The notes under the pieces are model-generated. The model searched no databases, was not told the DNA's origin, and saw only the letters and a list, made by a program, of their open reading frames with translations. A stretch of DNA of 46,161 nucleotides from assembly GCA_003153575.1 (NCBI GenBank), contig PLZW01000030.1:1-46161 (forward strand), given 5' to 3'. The DNA is from Acidimicrobiaceae bacterium (lineage in GTDB: Bacteria > Actinomycetota > Acidimicrobiia > Acidimicrobiales > RAAP-2). Of the stretch, positions 31,707 through 42,120 are shown in pieces; the stretch's first letter is position 1, and each line of letters begins with the position of its first letter. Position numbers and translations under genes: made by a program.

Positions 31707-32123
31707 TCAGGCGTCCTCGCCGGTCTCCCGTTCGTCGAGTGCCTCGCCGAGCCAGGCACCGATGGCCGGAAGGGGGGCCCCGGGCGTGAAGACCTCGGCC
31801 ACGCCCATCTTCTTGAGCACGGGGATGTCGCCCTCGGGGATGATGCCTCCGACCAGGACCAGCACGTCGTCCCGGCCCTCCGCCCGCAGCCCGTCGATCA
31901 CCCGGGGAACGAGGGTCAGGTGGGCCCCGGAGAGGAGGGAGAGTCCGACGGCGTCGGCATCCTCCTGGATGACGGCCTGGACCACCTGATCGGCCGTCTG
32001 GTGCAGTCCCGTGTAGATGACCTCGAATCCGGCGTCGCGCAGCGCCCTGGCGATGACCTTGGCGCCCCGATCGTGCCCGTCGAGGCCGGGCTTGGCGACT
32101 ACCACTCGATAAGGGCGCTTCAC
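31707..32123 (-). CDS. stand-alone cobalamin-binding protein (methylmalonyl-CoA mutase C-terminal-like)
   Basis: 138 residues. The B12-binding motif is KPGLDGHDRGAKV (Asp-x-His-x2-Gly), followed by the typical SLLSGAHLTLVPRVI and GGIIPEGDIPVL segments. This matches the cobalamin domain of methylmalonyl-CoA mutase, without the catalytic barrel. In some bacteria a small B12 subunit pairs with a separate catalytic subunit. No partner lies in the window. GTG 32123 follows a TAGTAT box by eight bases. It lies upstream of sucCD on the same strand, and methylmalonyl-CoA mutase makes succinyl-CoA, so a link is plausible but inferred. Confidence 0.9.
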   Translation of the reverse strand: MKRPYRVVVAKPGLDGHDRGAKVIARALRDAGFEVIYTGLHQTADQVVQAVIQEDADAVGLSLLSGAHLTLVPRVIDGLRAEGRDDVLVLVGGIIPEGDIPVLKKMGVAEVFTPGAPLPAIGAWLGEALDERETGEDA

Positions 32124-32131
32124 GGCGGCAG

Positions 32132-32137
32132 ATACTA
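32132..32137 (-). promoter_or_regulatory. -10 box for the B12-binding gene
   Basis: TAGTAT on the minus strand, eight bases before GTG 32123. It is one of the closest matches to the TATAAT consensus in the window. Confidence 0.55.
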
Positions 32138-32222
32138 GGCGGTGACGGACCGTCAGGCCCATCCGGGACCGGCGCCGGCGGGACGACGGCCCGGATCGTC
32201 CACCACGGGGGCCTCCAGGCCC

Positions 32223-32228
32223 TACCCT
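32223..32228 (+). promoter_or_regulatory. possible -10 box for the DPPR synthase-dprE operon
   Basis: TACCCT, with transcription expected near 32235. This gives a leader of about 70 bases before the GAGGA site and TTG at 32307. Confidence 0.3.
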
Positions 32229-32306
32229 GTGGGTGCCCCCGCCACCGATCCGCGGCGTGCGGTCGCCACGGCCACGGGGGCGAGACCGATCACCCATGAG
32301 GACCCG

Positions 32307-33266
32307 TTGACGACACCGGCCGAGGCTGTGGACAGACCCGACGAACGCCCCGCTCCGCCCGCCGCCACGCCGGAAACGCTCGTGCACGGGCTGGTCCGCC
32401 TGGCCCGGCCCCGGCAGTGGATCAAGAACCTCCTGGTCTTCGTGGCGCCGGGGGCCGCCGGCGTCCTCCTCCACGCCACGGTGCTGTGGCATGCGGCGGC
32501 GGCGTTCGGCATCTTCTGCGTGGCCGCCACCGGCACCTACTACCTGAATGACGCCTTGGACGCGGCAGCCGACCGCCGACACCCGACCAAGCGCCACCGC
32601 CCCGTGGCCGCCGGGGTCGTCCCCGTCCCCCTCGCCCTCGGCATCGGCGCCGCCCTGATGGCCGGCTCGATCGGCCTGGCCGCACTGGTGGCCGGTTGGC
32701 ACCTCAGCGTGGTGATGGGGACGTACGTCGCCGTGCAGCTCGCCTACTCGTTCGGTCTCAAGAACGAACCCATCCTCGACCTGGCCTGCGTGAGCGCCGG
32801 ATTCATCCTGCGCGCCGTGGCCGGTGGCGTGGCCACCTCGGTCCAACTGTCGAACTGGTTCCTGATCGTGGTCTCCTTCGGCTCGCTGCTGGTGGTCACG
32901 GGGAAGCGGTCGAGCGAGAAGGAGCTGCTGGCCACGGGGGACGCCGATGACGCCGCCATCCGCCAGACGCTCGGCCTCTACTCCCCCTCGTTCCTGCGCT
33001 CGGTGCGGACGCTGTCGGCGGCCGTCACGGTCAGCGCCTACTGCACCTGGGCCTTCGAGCGGGCCAGCCAGGTCCATCCCGGCCACGACCCGATCTGGTT
33101 CCAGCTGACCATCATCCCCTTCGTGCTCGCCCTCCTCCACGTCCTGCGCCTGCTCGACTCCGGTGCGGGTGCTGCGCCCGAGGAGCTGGCGTTGCGGGAC
33201 CACCGCCTCCAGATCTACGGCGTCTGCTGGGTCGCCCTCTTCGCCATCGGGGCCTACGCCGGATGA
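32307..33266 (+). CDS. UbiA-family decaprenyl-phosphate phosphoribosyltransferase-like protein
   Basis: 319 residues with about eight hydrophobic segments. The motif [14 protein letters not shown] opens the prenyltransferase fold. The first Asp-rich site reads [26 protein letters not shown], matching the DPPR synthase group (Rv3806c-like). It would join decaprenyl phosphate and phosphoribosyl pyrophosphate, the first step to decaprenyl-phosphoryl arabinose. TTG 32307 is chosen because GAGGA lies four bases upstream; GTG 32229 gives a longer hydrophilic tail and is the alternative. The stop overlaps the dprE1 start (ATGA), and dprE2 follows, confirming the pathway by context. Confidence 0.88.
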   Translation: MTTPAEAVDRPDERPAPPAATPETLVHGLVRLARPRQWIKNLLVFVAPGAAGVLLHATVLWHAAAAFGIFCVAATGTYYLNDALDAAADRRHPTKRHRPVAAGVVPVPLALGIGAALMAGSIGLAALVAGWHLSVVMGTYVAVQLAYSFGLKNEPILDLACVSAGFILRAVAGGVATSVQLSNWFLIVVSFGSLLVVTGKRSSEKELLATGDADDAAIRQTLGLYSPSFLRSVRTLSAAVTVSAYCTWAFERASQVHPGHDPIWFQLTIIPFVLALLHVLRLLDSGAGAAPEELALRDHRLQIYGVCWVALFAIGAYAG

Positions 33267-34687
33267 ACACCCCGCACCGGTCACGGGCGTTGCTGTCGGG
33301 GTGGGGCCGCACGGCGCCGACGGCGGCCGACGTGGTCCACGCCGTCCACCCGGCCCTCGTCGACGAGGCCATGGCCGCTGCGGTGTCCGACGCCACGGGC
33401 GGTCGGGGCCGGGGCCTGGTGGCCCGTGGCCTGGGGCGCAGCTACGGCGACGCCGCCCAGAACGCCGGGGGCGTCGTCCTGGACGCCACCTGGCTCGACG
33501 CAGTACATGCCGTCGACCTCGACGTCGGCCGGATCACGGTGGGCGCCGGCGTCAGCCTGCAGACGCTGATGGAGCGCTTCGTCCCCCTGGGCTGGTTCGT
33601 CCCGGTCACCCCGGGCACCCGCCTGGTGACGGTGGGCGGGGCCATCGCGGCCGACATCCACGGCAAGAACCACCACGTGGACGGCAGCTTCTGCTCGCAC
33701 GTGGCGTCGATGACCCTGGTCACCCCCACGGGGATCCACACGGTCACCCCGGTGTCGGAGCCGGACCTCTTCTGGGCTACCGCCGGGGGGATGGGCCTGA
33801 CCGGCGTCATCACCGACGCCACCCTGCAGATGATCCCGGTGGAGACCAGCTACCTGCTGGTCGACACCGAGCGCGCCGAGGACCTCGACGACGTCATGGC
33901 CAAGATGCTGACGGGCGACGATGCCTACCGGTACTCGGTGGCCTGGATCGACTGCCAGGCCACCGGCCGACGGCTCGGGCGCTCGGTCCTGACCCGGGGC
34001 GACCACGCCCGACTGGCCGACCTCCCCGACCCGCTGGCCGGCAACCCGGCGAAGGCGCGGGCCTTCGTGCCCCGCCAGCGGGTACGGGTGCCTTTCACCC
34101 CGCCGGGAGGCCTGCTCAATCCGCTGACCGTGGGGGCCGCCAACGAGTTCTGGTTCCACAAGGCGCCCCGGCACCCGCAACTCCGCCAGCCCCACCACAT
34201 GACCGGCTTCTTCCATCCCCTCGACGGGATCGGCGGGTGGAACCGCGTCTACGGCCCACGGGGCTTCCTGCAGTACCAGTTCGTGGTGCCGGACGCCGAG
34301 GGCGAGACGGTGCGGCACGTCATCGAACGGTTGGCCGAGGTCAAGCTGGCCTCGTTCGTGAACGTGCTCAAGCGCTTCGGTCCCGGCGACCCGGGACCGC
34401 TCTCGTTCCCGATGCCCGGATGGACCCTGGCCGTCGACCTGGCCGTCGGCCACGAGGACCTCGACCGCGTGCTCGACGACCTCGACGAGCTGGTGCTGAC
34501 CGCCGGGGGCCGGATCTACCTGGCCAAGGACTCCCGCCTGGCCCCGCACACGTTCCACTCCATGTATCCCGAGGTCGACCGGTTCCTCGATGTCAAAGCG
34601 AAGGTCGACCCCGACGGTGTCCTCCGCTCCGATCTGGGGCGCCGCATCGGGCTGTGCTCGGACGCCGACCCGCTCCCCCGCGACTGA
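33263..34687 (+). CDS. dprE1: decaprenylphosphoryl-beta-D-ribose 2'-oxidase
   Basis: 474 residues, close to the mycobacterial 461. The FAD domain shows [21 protein letters not shown] and [29 protein letters not shown]. The substrate-domain sequence [10 protein letters not shown] and the Lys in [18 protein letters not shown] follow. It oxidises the 2'-OH of decaprenyl-phosphoryl ribose. In M. tuberculosis the residue attacked by benzothiazinones is a Cys in the segment GWNICVDF; here the matching segment reads GWTLAVDL, with Ala390. The ATG overlaps the upstream stop by four bases. dprE2 starts 30 bases downstream. Confidence 0.95.
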   Translation: MNTPHRSRALLSGWGRTAPTAADVVHAVHPALVDEAMAAAVSDATGGRGRGLVARGLGRSYGDAAQNAGGVVLDATWLDAVHAVDLDVGRITVGAGVSLQTLMERFVPLGWFVPVTPGTRLVTVGGAIAADIHGKNHHVDGSFCSHVASMTLVTPTGIHTVTPVSEPDLFWATAGGMGLTGVITDATLQMIPVETSYLLVDTERAEDLDDVMAKMLTGDDAYRYSVAWIDCQATGRRLGRSVLTRGDHARLADLPDPLAGNPAKARAFVPRQRVRVPFTPPGGLLNPLTVGAANEFWFHKAPRHPQLRQPHHMTGFFHPLDGIGGWNRVYGPRGFLQYQFVVPDAEGETVRHVIERLAEVKLASFVNVLKRFGPGDPGPLSFPMPGWTLAVDLAVGHEDLDRVLDDLDELVLTAGGRIYLAKDSRLAPHTFHSMYPEVDRFLDVKAKVDPDGVLRSDLGRRIGLCSDADPLPRD

Positions 34688-34717
34688 CCCACCCGACCAC
34701 GAAGGACGGACCTCCCC

Positions 34718-35479
34718 ATGATCGACGCCACCGGGCGCCCCCAGTCAGTGCTCGTCCTCGGAGGAGCCTCCGAGCTCGCCCGGGCCATCGTGGCCGGGCT
34801 CGTCCCCGGCCGCTGCCGCACCGTGGTGCTGGCCGGCCGTCCGAGCGAGCGCCTCGAGGCCGCGGCCGAGGAGGCCCGGACGCAGGGAGCCGATGTCGTC
34901 GAGATCGTGGCGTTCGACGCCACCGACCTGGCCGGCACCCCCGGGGTCATCGACGCGGTGTTCGACCGGTTCGGCGACATCGACCTGGTCCTGGCCGCGG
35001 CCGGGGCCCTCGGCGACCAGGCGGATCTCGAGTCGGACCCGACGGCCGCGGCCGAGCTCATCACCACCAACTTCACCGGGCTGGCGACGGCCCTGCTGGC
35101 CGCCGCCGCCCGGATGCGCGCCCAGGGCCACGGCCGCCTCGTTGTCCTCTCCTCGGTGGCCGGCGAGCGCGCCCGCAAGGCCAACTTCATCTACGGGTCG
35201 ACCAAATCGGGACTCGACGCCTTCGCCCAGGGACTCGGCGACTCGCTGGTCGGCTCCGGGGTGTCGGTGACCATCGTGCGCCCGGGCTTCGTGGTCGGCC
35301 GCATGACCGAGGGCATGGATCCGGCTCCGTTCGCCACCACACCGGAGGCGGTGGCCGCAGCCGTCATCGGGGGCATCGAATCGGGGGCCGAGGTGGTCTA
35401 CGAACCCCCCGTCCTGCGCTGGGTGTTCGCGGTGATGCGCCAACTGCCCCGCGCCGTCTGGCGCCGCATGCCCGGCTGA
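34718..35479 (+). CDS. dprE2: decaprenylphosphoryl-2-keto-beta-D-erythro-pentose reductase
   Basis: 253 residues, a short-chain dehydrogenase. The nucleotide fold begins VLVLGGASELARAIVAGL. The catalytic Ser lies in VVLSSVAGERARKANFIYG, with Tyr-x3-Lys in YGSTKSG. The C-terminus VVYEPPVLRWVFAVMRQLPRAVWRRMPG is amphipathic and basic, as in DprE2. It completes the epimerisation started by DprE1, giving decaprenyl-phosphoryl arabinose. ATG 34718 lies 30 bases after dprE1; an AAGGACGG site precedes it. It converges with ppk2 across 37 bases. Confidence 0.95.
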   Translation: MIDATGRPQSVLVLGGASELARAIVAGLVPGRCRTVVLAGRPSERLEAAAEEARTQGADVVEIVAFDATDLAGTPGVIDAVFDRFGDIDLVLAAAGALGDQADLESDPTAAAELITTNFTGLATALLAAAARMRAQGHGRLVVLSSVAGERARKANFIYGSTKSGLDAFAQGLGDSLVGSGVSVTIVRPGFVVGRMTEGMDPAPFATTPEAVAAAVIGGIESGAEVVYEPPVLRWVFAVMRQLPRAVWRRMPG

Positions 35480-35516
35480 CGACGCGCCGGGACGACCGAC
35501 CCGCCCCGATGGGGAA

Positions 35517-36314
35517 TCAGTCGACGACGGTGGCGGCGTAGTCGGCCACGTAGGTGTACAGGTGGCGGGGCGGGCGGTGGTAGCCGTCGTCGGGTACCCG
35601 CTGCGGGAGCTCGAGCCGGGCCTCATCGACCTGGTGGTACGGCACCTGGGTGAGCAGGTGGGCGATGCAGTTGATCCTCGCCGTCCGCTTGTCCTCGGCG
35701 TCCACCACGTACCACGGCGACTCCGGCGTGTCGGTGTGGAGGAACATGGCGTCCTTGGCCCGGGAGTAGTCCGACCAGCGCTGGCGGGCCTCGAGGTCGA
35801 TCGCGCTGAGCTTCCACCGGCGCAGCGGGTCGTCGAGCCGGCTCTGGAACCGGCGCTCCTGCTCCTCGTCGCTCACCGAGAACCAGTACTTGACCAGGAT
35901 GATCCCGTCCTCGATGAGCTGGTGCTCGAACACCGGGCACTGGTTCAGAAAGCGGAGGTACTCCTCGGACGTGCAGAAGCCCATCACGTGCTCAACGCCG
36001 GCCCGGTTGTACCAGCTGCGGTCGAAGAGGGACATCTCGCCGGCCGCCGGGAGCTGGGCCACGTAGCGCTGGAAGTACCACTGCGTGCGCTCCCGCTCGG
36101 TGGGGGCGGGCAGGGCCACGGTGCGGACCGTGCGGGGCGGCAGGTACTCGGAGATGCGCTTGATGACGCTTCCCTTGCCGGCGGCGTCGCGACCCTCGAA
36201 CACCACCACCACCCGGGCGCCGGTCTCCCGGATCCACTCGGTCATGGTGGTCAACTCGGCCTGCAGGCGCAGCAACTCGGCCTCGTAGCGTCGCTTCGGC
36301 ATCGACCCGGCCAT
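35517..36314 (-). CDS. ppk2: polyphosphate kinase 2
   Basis: 265 residues. The Walker A loop is GRDAAGKG (41-48), and the Walker B plus lid region is SLFDRSWYNRAGVEHVMGF. The segment FLNQCPVFEHQLIEDGIILVKYWFSVSDEEQ is characteristic of PPK2. It moves phosphate between polyphosphate and nucleotides; the class cannot be set from sequence alone. ATG 36314 is chosen because GGAGG lies five bases upstream; GTG codons at 36317 and 36320 overlap that site. The gene stands alone between dprE2 and a secreted glycosidase-like gene. Confidence 0.93.
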   Translation of the reverse strand: MAGSMPKRRYEAELLRLQAELTTMTEWIRETGARVVVVFEGRDAAGKGSVIKRISEYLPPRTVRTVALPAPTERERTQWYFQRYVAQLPAAGEMSLFDRSWYNRAGVEHVMGFCTSEEYLRFLNQCPVFEHQLIEDGIILVKYWFSVSDEEQERRFQSRLDDPLRRWKLSAIDLEARQRWSDYSRAKDAMFLHTDTPESPWYVVDAEDKRTARINCIAHLLTQVPYHQVDEARLELPQRVPDDGYHRPPRHLYTYVADYAATVVD

Positions 36315-36360
36315 CACCACCTCCGACGGGTGTGTCCACCCCGAGCGGGTGGAGCCGACG

Positions 36361-37767
36361 CTACTTCGCCAGGTGTGAGGCGGCCGGTGGCGTGTACGGA
36401 CGCACCGACTCGGTGATGAAGTCGCGGGACAGCGGCGAGAAGTACCGCGTCGGCGACGTGGCCTGGTCGTAGGTCAACAGGGTGCCGCTGGTACCCGAGG
36501 CCGCGGCCCCTGTCGGGAGGGCCCAGGACGAGAAGTTCACCCACGAGGTGTTGATGTCCATCTCCATGGCCCGCACCGATCCGGCCCGGGCCAGCAGGTT
36601 GGCCAGATCGACGATGGACAGGCCGGAACCGCCCACGTAGACGAGGGCCCCGTCGGCTGTCACCCCGAGGCCGGACCGCCAGACCTGGACCCGTCCGCCC
36701 AGGGTGGCGCCCCAGCGGTAGTTGTCGTTGGCGTTGAGCCCCGGCACCGGCGCGCCGTTGTCGACGATCAGGTCGAGGTTCTGCCGGACGGCCGCGGTGG
36801 ACGGGGTCATCGCCACTTCGGTGCCCCACGAGCCGATGTTCACGTTGCCGGACGAGTCGATGACCAGGGATGCCTTGCCGGCCACGAGGGGCACGGCGGT
36901 GGTACCGGCCATGTAGAAGCCGCCGCCGGAGTCCTGAATACGGAACCCGGAATTGAAGGCGGCGTCGAGGGTGGACAGGGCGGCCCCGGTGATGGGCGCC
37001 ATGTCGGTGAAGTTCCCGGTACCCGGGATCGTCGTCCCCGCGTACAGCTTCGTGCTGAGCAGTTTGGTGTCCATCCAGGCCACGCCGGTGACGAGGCTGG
37101 TGTTGACGGCGTTCGGCCGGAGGAAGGCGGCATAGGTGGTCGGTATCCCGTCGACCGAGCGGCCGATGGCATGCCACTGGCCCTCACCGGGGGTCGGGCT
37201 GGAGACGAACGGTGCGATGGCGGCCGGGGCCGGGAGGTGGGCCGGGCCTGTCGGCACCGGGAGGGTGGTGGCGGTCACCGGCTTCGGGATGGCGCCGGCG
37301 GCCGGCTTGCCGCCCTTGGGCGGGGCGTGCCACGTGTACCACGTGTTCTCGGCCCAGGTCACGATCCCGCCGCCCCCGTGGTTGCGGACCCATTCGGTCA
37401 GGCGAGTGCCCACCGTGGGCCCGAGGACGGGGTCGGTGGCCGCGCTGGCCAGCGAGAACCACACCGGGGACAGCAACACCAGGATCACCAGGAAGACGGT
37501 GCTCTTCGGATGGCGGCCCGCCATGGTCGACCGCTCCCGCCGCTTCTGCTTCCGGAGGGCCCGACGCTCGCGGCGGTTCGGTCGCGGCAGGGTGTGCGCG
37601 TAGCGCGGGGTCCCCGACGGTTCCCTCCGCTGCGGAGTCGAATCCACCGAGGGAAGGCCCACGGCGTCGTCGACGGGCGGGTCGTCCTGGTCGAAGATGA
37701 TGTGCCCTGACACGGTGCTTCCGAGACCTCGTTCCACGTCGTAGACGGTGCGTTCTCCGGGCGCCAT
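36361..37767 (-). CDS. membrane-anchored phosphodiester-glycosidase (NAGPA/DUF2233-like) protein
   Basis: 468 residues. A basic cytoplasmic tail (RRERRALRKQKRRERS, about 66-80) precedes a signal anchor at 89-110. The C-terminal half shows the phosphodiester glycosidase pattern: AAFNSGFRIQDSGGGFYMAG, the segment NIGSWGTEVAMTP, QNLDLIVDNGAPVP, and GGSGLSIVDLANLLARAGSVRAMEMDINTSWVNF. The family cleaves or exchanges sugars linked through phosphodiesters in exopolysaccharides or wall glycans. ATG 37767 is uncertain; a GTG near residue 19, preceded by GGAAG, is an alternative. A role on wall polymers fits the nearby arabinan-precursor genes, but is inference. Confidence 0.82.
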   Translation of the reverse strand: MAPGERTVYDVERGLGSTVSGHIIFDQDDPPVDDAVGLPSVDSTPQRREPSGTPRYAHTLPRPNRRERRALRKQKRRERSTMAGRHPKSTVFLVILVLLSPVWFSLASAATDPVLGPTVGTRLTEWVRNHGGGGIVTWAENTWYTWHAPPKGGKPAAGAIPKPVTATTLPVPTGPAHLPAPAAIAPFVSSPTPGEGQWHAIGRSVDGIPTTYAAFLRPNAVNTSLVTGVAWMDTKLLSTKLYAGTTIPGTGNFTDMAPITGAALSTLDAAFNSGFRIQDSGGGFYMAGTTAVPLVAGKASLVIDSSGNVNIGSWGTEVAMTPSTAAVRQNLDLIVDNGAPVPGLNANDNYRWGATLGGRVQVWRSGLGVTADGALVYVGGSGLSIVDLANLLARAGSVRAMEMDINTSWVNFSSWALPTGAAASGTSGTLLTYDQATSPTRYFSPLSRDFITESVRPYTPPAASHLAK

Positions 37768-38020
37768 CAGCCAACAGCCGCCGACGGGAGCGTCGCGAGC
37801 GCCCAGTTTCCCATGCCCCGCCGGGCGCCGTGGGCCGCCCCGGCCCCATGGGGGTATCCCCTGGTCAGAACTGTTTCCGGGCGGCATCGGGGCCGGGGGC
37901 CGGGACGGCCAGTACCGGCGGGCGCGGCGTCGTACGAGGTCCGGGCGGACGGCATCGGATCATCGTAGGGACCGCGCCTGACGCGGGCATGACGACGCCG
38001 GGGCGACCGCTCGGGTGCCC

Positions 38021-40525
38021 TCAGGCCCGCTTCACCGGGGCCATGCGCAGCAGGAGCTTCTTGCGGCCGACGGACGTGAAGATGACCTCGGCCTCGGCGT
38101 CGTCGGCCTCGCCGGCGGTGCCGACCACCCGGCCTTCGCCCCACTGCCCGTGGACGACCACGTCGCCGACCTCGAGGCCGAGCAGCTCGGCCCCCGTAGT
38201 TGCCGCGGCCCGGATGCGGCGGCCGTTGGCATCGAACGGCCCCTCGGCGGGCGAGATCCCGCTGCCGAAGACCGAGCGGCCGGGAGTGCCCGACCGCTCC
38301 TCGGTGCGTGTCGAGCGCCCGAAGTCCCCGACAGTCCCGCGCCGGCCGCGGCCGGAACCGGACGATCCGTATCCGCGGTCGACCACCACGTCCCGCACCA
38401 GCTCGGCCGGGATCTCGTTCAGGAAGCGGCTCGGGATGTTGGCGCTGCCCCTCCCGTAGGTCATCCGGCTCCAGGCGTGGGAGACGTAGAGGTGGCGCTC
38501 GGCCCGCGTGATGCCCACGTAGCAGAGTCGGCGCTCCTCCTCGAGCTCGACCGGGTCGCCCAGCGAGCGCATGTGGGGAAAGATCCCGTCCTCCATCCCG
38601 ACCAGGAACACCGCCGGGAACTCGAGTCCCTTGGCGATGTGCATGGTCATGAGCGAGACCTTGGTGCCGTCGCCGCCGAGCTCGTCGGAGTCGGCCACCA
38701 GGGCGGCGGCCTCCAGGAACTCGGCCACGGTGCGGTACTCGGAGACCATGTTCACCAGCGTGTCGACGTTCTCCACCCGGCCGAGCGCCTCGATGGTGCC
38801 CTCGATCAGTAGCTCGGAGCGGTAGCCGGTGCGCTCGACGATGGCCGCGGCGATGTCGCCCGGGGCGAGCACCGTGGGCCGGTCCGCACCCGACCCTTCG
38901 TCGGCCGCCTGCCCGGACCCTTCACCGGGCCCCACCCCGGACGGCACGGTTGCGTCGGGCGCGGCCGGCAACGGGTCCACGGGGGCCAGGGCGTCACCGT
39001 TGTCGTCCACCAGGTCGGGGACGGCCATCTGGCTGCGCACCTCGGCCAACAGATCGGCCAGGTCTTCCAGAGCCTTGCCGGCCTTGCCGCCGATCCCGGC
39101 CTCGCCCGCCTCGGCCACCGCATCCCCGAAGGAGATCCCCCGCATCCCGGCGGAACCAGCCAGCTTGGCCACCGAGGTGTCCCCCACCCCGCGTTTGGGC
39201 ACGTTGACGATGCGTCGCCAGCTGACCTCGTCGTCCGGATTGACCAGGACCCGCAGGTAGGCCAAGACGTCCTTGACCTCCTTGCGGTCGTAGAACTTGG
39301 TGCCGCCCACCACCTTGTAGGGGACCTCGGCCCGGACCATGGCCTCCTCGAGGGCCGCGCTCTGGGCGTTGGTCCGGTAGAAGACGGCGACGTCGCCCCA
39401 CTTGAGGCCCTGGTCGCCGCGCAGGCGACCGATCTCGTGGGCCACCCATTCGGCCTCGTCGTGCTCGTCCTCGGCCCGGTAGCGGACGATCTGGGCGCCG
39501 GCGCCCTGATCGGTCCAGAGGGTCTTGGGTTTGCGGGACACGTTGTTGGTGATGACGGCGTTGGCCGCGTCGAGGATGGTCTGGGTCGAGCGGAAGTTCT
39601 GGTCGAGGGTGATGGCGGTGGCATCGGGAAATGCTTTCTCGAAGTCGAGGATGTTCGAGATGTCGGCACCGCGGAACCGGTAGACCGACTGGTCGCTGTC
39701 ACCCACCACGACGATGTTGCGGTGGCCCCCGGCCAGCTGCACGGCCAGCGCGTTCTGGACGGCGTTGGTGTCCTGGTACTCGTCGATGAGGACGTGGGTG
39801 AAGCGCTGGCGGTAGTGCTCGAGGACGTCGGGGTGCTCGCGGAACAGCCGGACCGCGTTCAACAGCAGATCGTCGAAGTCCATGGCGTTGGCCGCCAGCA
39901 TCCGTCGCTGGTAGAGGTCGAAGACGTCGGCGATGCGGCGGTCGAAGATCGAGATGGCAGCCGCCCGGAACTCGGCCGGGCCCTGCTGGCGGGACTTGGC
40001 CTGGCTGATCTGGCCGAGCATCGAGCGGGGCGACAGCTTCTTGGTGTCGATGTCGAGTTCGCGGGCGATGATCTCGACCAGGCGCCGGGAGTCGGCGTCG
40101 TCGTAGATGGTGAACGAGCCCTTGTAGCCGAGGCGGTCACCGTGGGCACGCAGGATCCGGACGCAGGCCGAGTGGAACGTGGAGACCCACATGCGCTTGG
40201 CACGGGGGCCGACCAGCTCGGCCACCCTCGAGCGCATCTCGCCGGCCGCCTTGTTGGTGAAGGTGATGGCCAGGATCTGCCACGGGGCGGCGTCCCCGGT
40301 GGCGATCAGATGGGCGATGCGCCGGGTGAGCACCCGGGTCTTGCCGGAGCCGGCGCCGGCCACGATCAGCAGCGGGCCGCCCCGGTGGACGACTGAGGCC
40401 CTCTGGGGAGGGGTGAGGCCGTCCAGGAGCTCGTCGGCGGACACCGGCTGGAACCGCGGCGTCGGCACATAGACGGGCGGGCCGCCGTCGGGGTGGTCGC
40501 CCGGGCCCCCGCCCCACGCGGTCAT
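38021..40525 (-). CDS. pcrA: ATP-dependent DNA helicase PcrA/UvrD
   Basis: 834 residues. Motifs include Walker A AGAGSGKT (56-63), [62 protein letters not shown] and YVGITRAE. A Pro/Gly/Asp-rich insert of about 50 residues interrupts domain 2B (around [20 protein letters not shown]). The C-terminus ends with a Tudor-like fold ([19 protein letters not shown]) known to contact RNA polymerase in PcrA. It unwinds DNA in repair and transcription conflicts. ATG 40525 overlaps the guaA stop (ATGA), so it is coupled to GMP synthase, an unusual pairing. Confidence 0.95.
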   Translation of the reverse strand: MTAWGGGPGDHPDGGPPVYVPTPRFQPVSADELLDGLTPPQRASVVHRGGPLLIVAGAGSGKTRVLTRRIAHLIATGDAAPWQILAITFTNKAAGEMRSRVAELVGPRAKRMWVSTFHSACVRILRAHGDRLGYKGSFTIYDDADSRRLVEIIARELDIDTKKLSPRSMLGQISQAKSRQQGPAEFRAAAISIFDRRIADVFDLYQRRMLAANAMDFDDLLLNAVRLFREHPDVLEHYRQRFTHVLIDEYQDTNAVQNALAVQLAGGHRNIVVVGDSDQSVYRFRGADISNILDFEKAFPDATAITLDQNFRSTQTILDAANAVITNNVSRKPKTLWTDQGAGAQIVRYRAEDEHDEAEWVAHEIGRLRGDQGLKWGDVAVFYRTNAQSAALEEAMVRAEVPYKVVGGTKFYDRKEVKDVLAYLRVLVNPDDEVSWRRIVNVPKRGVGDTSVAKLAGSAGMRGISFGDAVAEAGEAGIGGKAGKALEDLADLLAEVRSQMAVPDLVDDNGDALAPVDPLPAAPDATVPSGVGPGEGSGQAADEGSGADRPTVLAPGDIAAAIVERTGYRSELLIEGTIEALGRVENVDTLVNMVSEYRTVAEFLEAAALVADSDELGGDGTKVSLMTMHIAKGLEFPAVFLVGMEDGIFPHMRSLGDPVELEEERRLCYVGITRAERHLYVSHAWSRMTYGRGSANIPSRFLNEIPAELVRDVVVDRGYGSSGSGRGRRGTVGDFGRSTRTEERSGTPGRSVFGSGISPAEGPFDANGRRIRAAATTGAELLGLEVGDVVVHGQWGEGRVVGTAGEADDAEAEVIFTSVGRKKLLLRMAPVKRA

Positions 40526-42120
40526 TCCCACTCGATGGTGCCGGGTGGCTTGGACGTGATGTCCAGTGCCACCCGGTTGACGCCCTCCACCTCGTTGATG
40601 ATGCGGGAGCTCAGGCGCTCGAGGAGGTCGTAGGGCAGGCGGGCCCAGTCGGCGGTCATGGCGTCGTCGGAGGTGACGGCCCGGATGACCACCGGATAGG
40701 CGTAGGTGCGGCCGTCGCCCATGACGCCGACGGTGCGCACCGCGGGCAGGACGGCGAAGCTCTGCCACAGGTCGCGGTAGAGGCCGGCCTTGCGGATCTC
40801 CTCGACCACGATGGCGTCGGCGGCGCGCAGGATCTCGGCCCGCTCCGGGGTCACCTCGCCCACGATCCGCACGGCCAGGCCCGGGCCCGGGAACGGCTGC
40901 CGCCACACGATCTCGTGGGGCAGGCCCAGCTCCTCGCCCACGGCCCGGACCTCGTCCTTGAACAGCAGGCGCAAGGGCTCGACCAGGTCGAAGGCCAGGT
41001 CGTCGGGCAGGCCGCCGACGTTGTGGTGCGACTTGATGGTCGCCGCCGTGCCCGAACCGGACTCGATGACATCGGGGTAGAGGGTGCCCTGCACCAGGTA
41101 GCCGGCCGGCTCGTCGTCGGGACCCTCGTCGAGGCGCCCCTTCTCCACCACCAGGTCGCGGGCGACCTCTTCGAAGATGCGGATGAACAGCCCGCCGATG
41201 ATCTTGCGCTTGGCCTCGGGGTCGGTGACCCCGGCCAGCGCCTCGAAGAAGCGGTCGGCCGCCTTCACATGGACGAGGTCGACGTGGAATTGACGGCGGA
41301 AGGTCTCCTCCACCTGCTCGGACTCGTTGGCCCGCATGAGGCCGGTGTCGACGTAGACACACGTCAGCTGCTCCCCGATGGCCTTGTGGACGAGGGCCGC
41401 GGCCACGGCCGAGTCGACCCCGCCGGACAGGGCGCACAGCACCGGTGAGGACCCGACCTGGGCCCGCACGGCGGCCACTTGGCTCTCGATGATCGAGGTG
41501 TGGGTCCACGAGGGGGGGCAGTGGCAGATGTCGTAGAGGAAACGCTCGAGCAGGTCCCGGCCGTGCTCGGTGTGGACCACCTCGGGGTGGAACTGGACGC
41601 CGAAGATGGCGCGCTCGGGATCGTGGAGGGCGGCCACCGGTGCATCGGGGCTGGCGGCCGTGGCCGCAAAGCCGGCCGGCACCTCGGTGATGGCGTCGCC
41701 GTGGCTCATCCACACCTCGGCCGCCTCGGGCCAGTCCTGGAAGAGTGGGGACGCGCCCGTCAGGGTCAGCGGGGTCCGCCCGTACTCGCCCCGACCGGTG
41801 CGGTCGACCACGCCGCCCAGCTGCTGGGTCAGGAGCTGGGCGCCGTAACAGATGCCCAGGATGGGGATGCCGAGGTCGTAGACGGCGGGGTCGATGGAGG
41901 GAGCGGGGGTCTCGTTGACCGACTTCGGTCCCCCCGACAGGATGATCCCGGCGGGGCGGCGGTCGGCCACTACGGCTGCCGACGCGGTGTGCGGGACGAT
42001 CTCGGAGTACACATGGGCCTCACGCACCCGGCGGGCGATCAGCTGGGCGTACTGGGCGCCGAAGTCGACGACCAGGACCGGCCCCTCACGAGGGTCGTCC
42101 GCGGGCACGGACGGGCTCAA
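40522..42120 (-). CDS. guaA: GMP synthase (glutamine-hydrolysing)
   Basis: 532 residues. The glutaminase domain starts [20 protein letters not shown] and has the nucleophile in [11 protein letters not shown] and the His-Glu of [14 protein letters not shown]. The ATP-pyrophosphatase domain carries the P-loop [14 protein letters not shown]. The C-terminal dimer domain ends [13 protein letters not shown]. It converts XMP to GMP. TTG 42120 overlaps the guaB3 stop (TTGA) and is preferred; a GTG 12 bases downstream is an alternative. The stop overlaps the pcrA start. Confidence 0.96.
   Translation of the reverse strand: MSPSVPADDPREGPVLVVDFGAQYAQLIARRVREAHVYSEIVPHTASAAVVADRRPAGIILSGGPKSVNETPAPSIDPAVYDLGIPILGICYGAQLLTQQLGGVVDRTGRGEYGRTPLTLTGASPLFQDWPEAAEVWMSHGDAITEVPAGFAATAASPDAPVAALHDPERAIFGVQFHPEVVHTEHGRDLLERFLYDICHCPPSWTHTSIIESQVAAVRAQVGSSPVLCALSGGVDSAVAAALVHKAIGEQLTCVYVDTGLMRANESEQVEETFRRQFHVDLVHVKAADRFFEALAGVTDPEAKRKIIGGLFIRIFEEVARDLVVEKGRLDEGPDDEPAGYLVQGTLYPDVIESGSGTAATIKSHHNVGGLPDDLAFDLVEPLRLLFKDEVRAVGEELGLPHEIVWRQPFPGPGLAVRIVGEVTPERAEILRAADAIVVEEIRKAGLYRDLWQSFAVLPAVRTVGVMGDGRTYAYPVVIRAVTSDDAMTADWARLPYDLLERLSSRIINEVEGVNRVALDITSKPPGTIEWE

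Noticed and set aside
37768..38020. Gene or promoter in the 253-base gap upstream of the glycosidase-like gene
   Set aside because: Open frames are short and shadow-like, and no convincing TANNNT box at the usual distance from ATG 37767 was found; I see nothing firm here.
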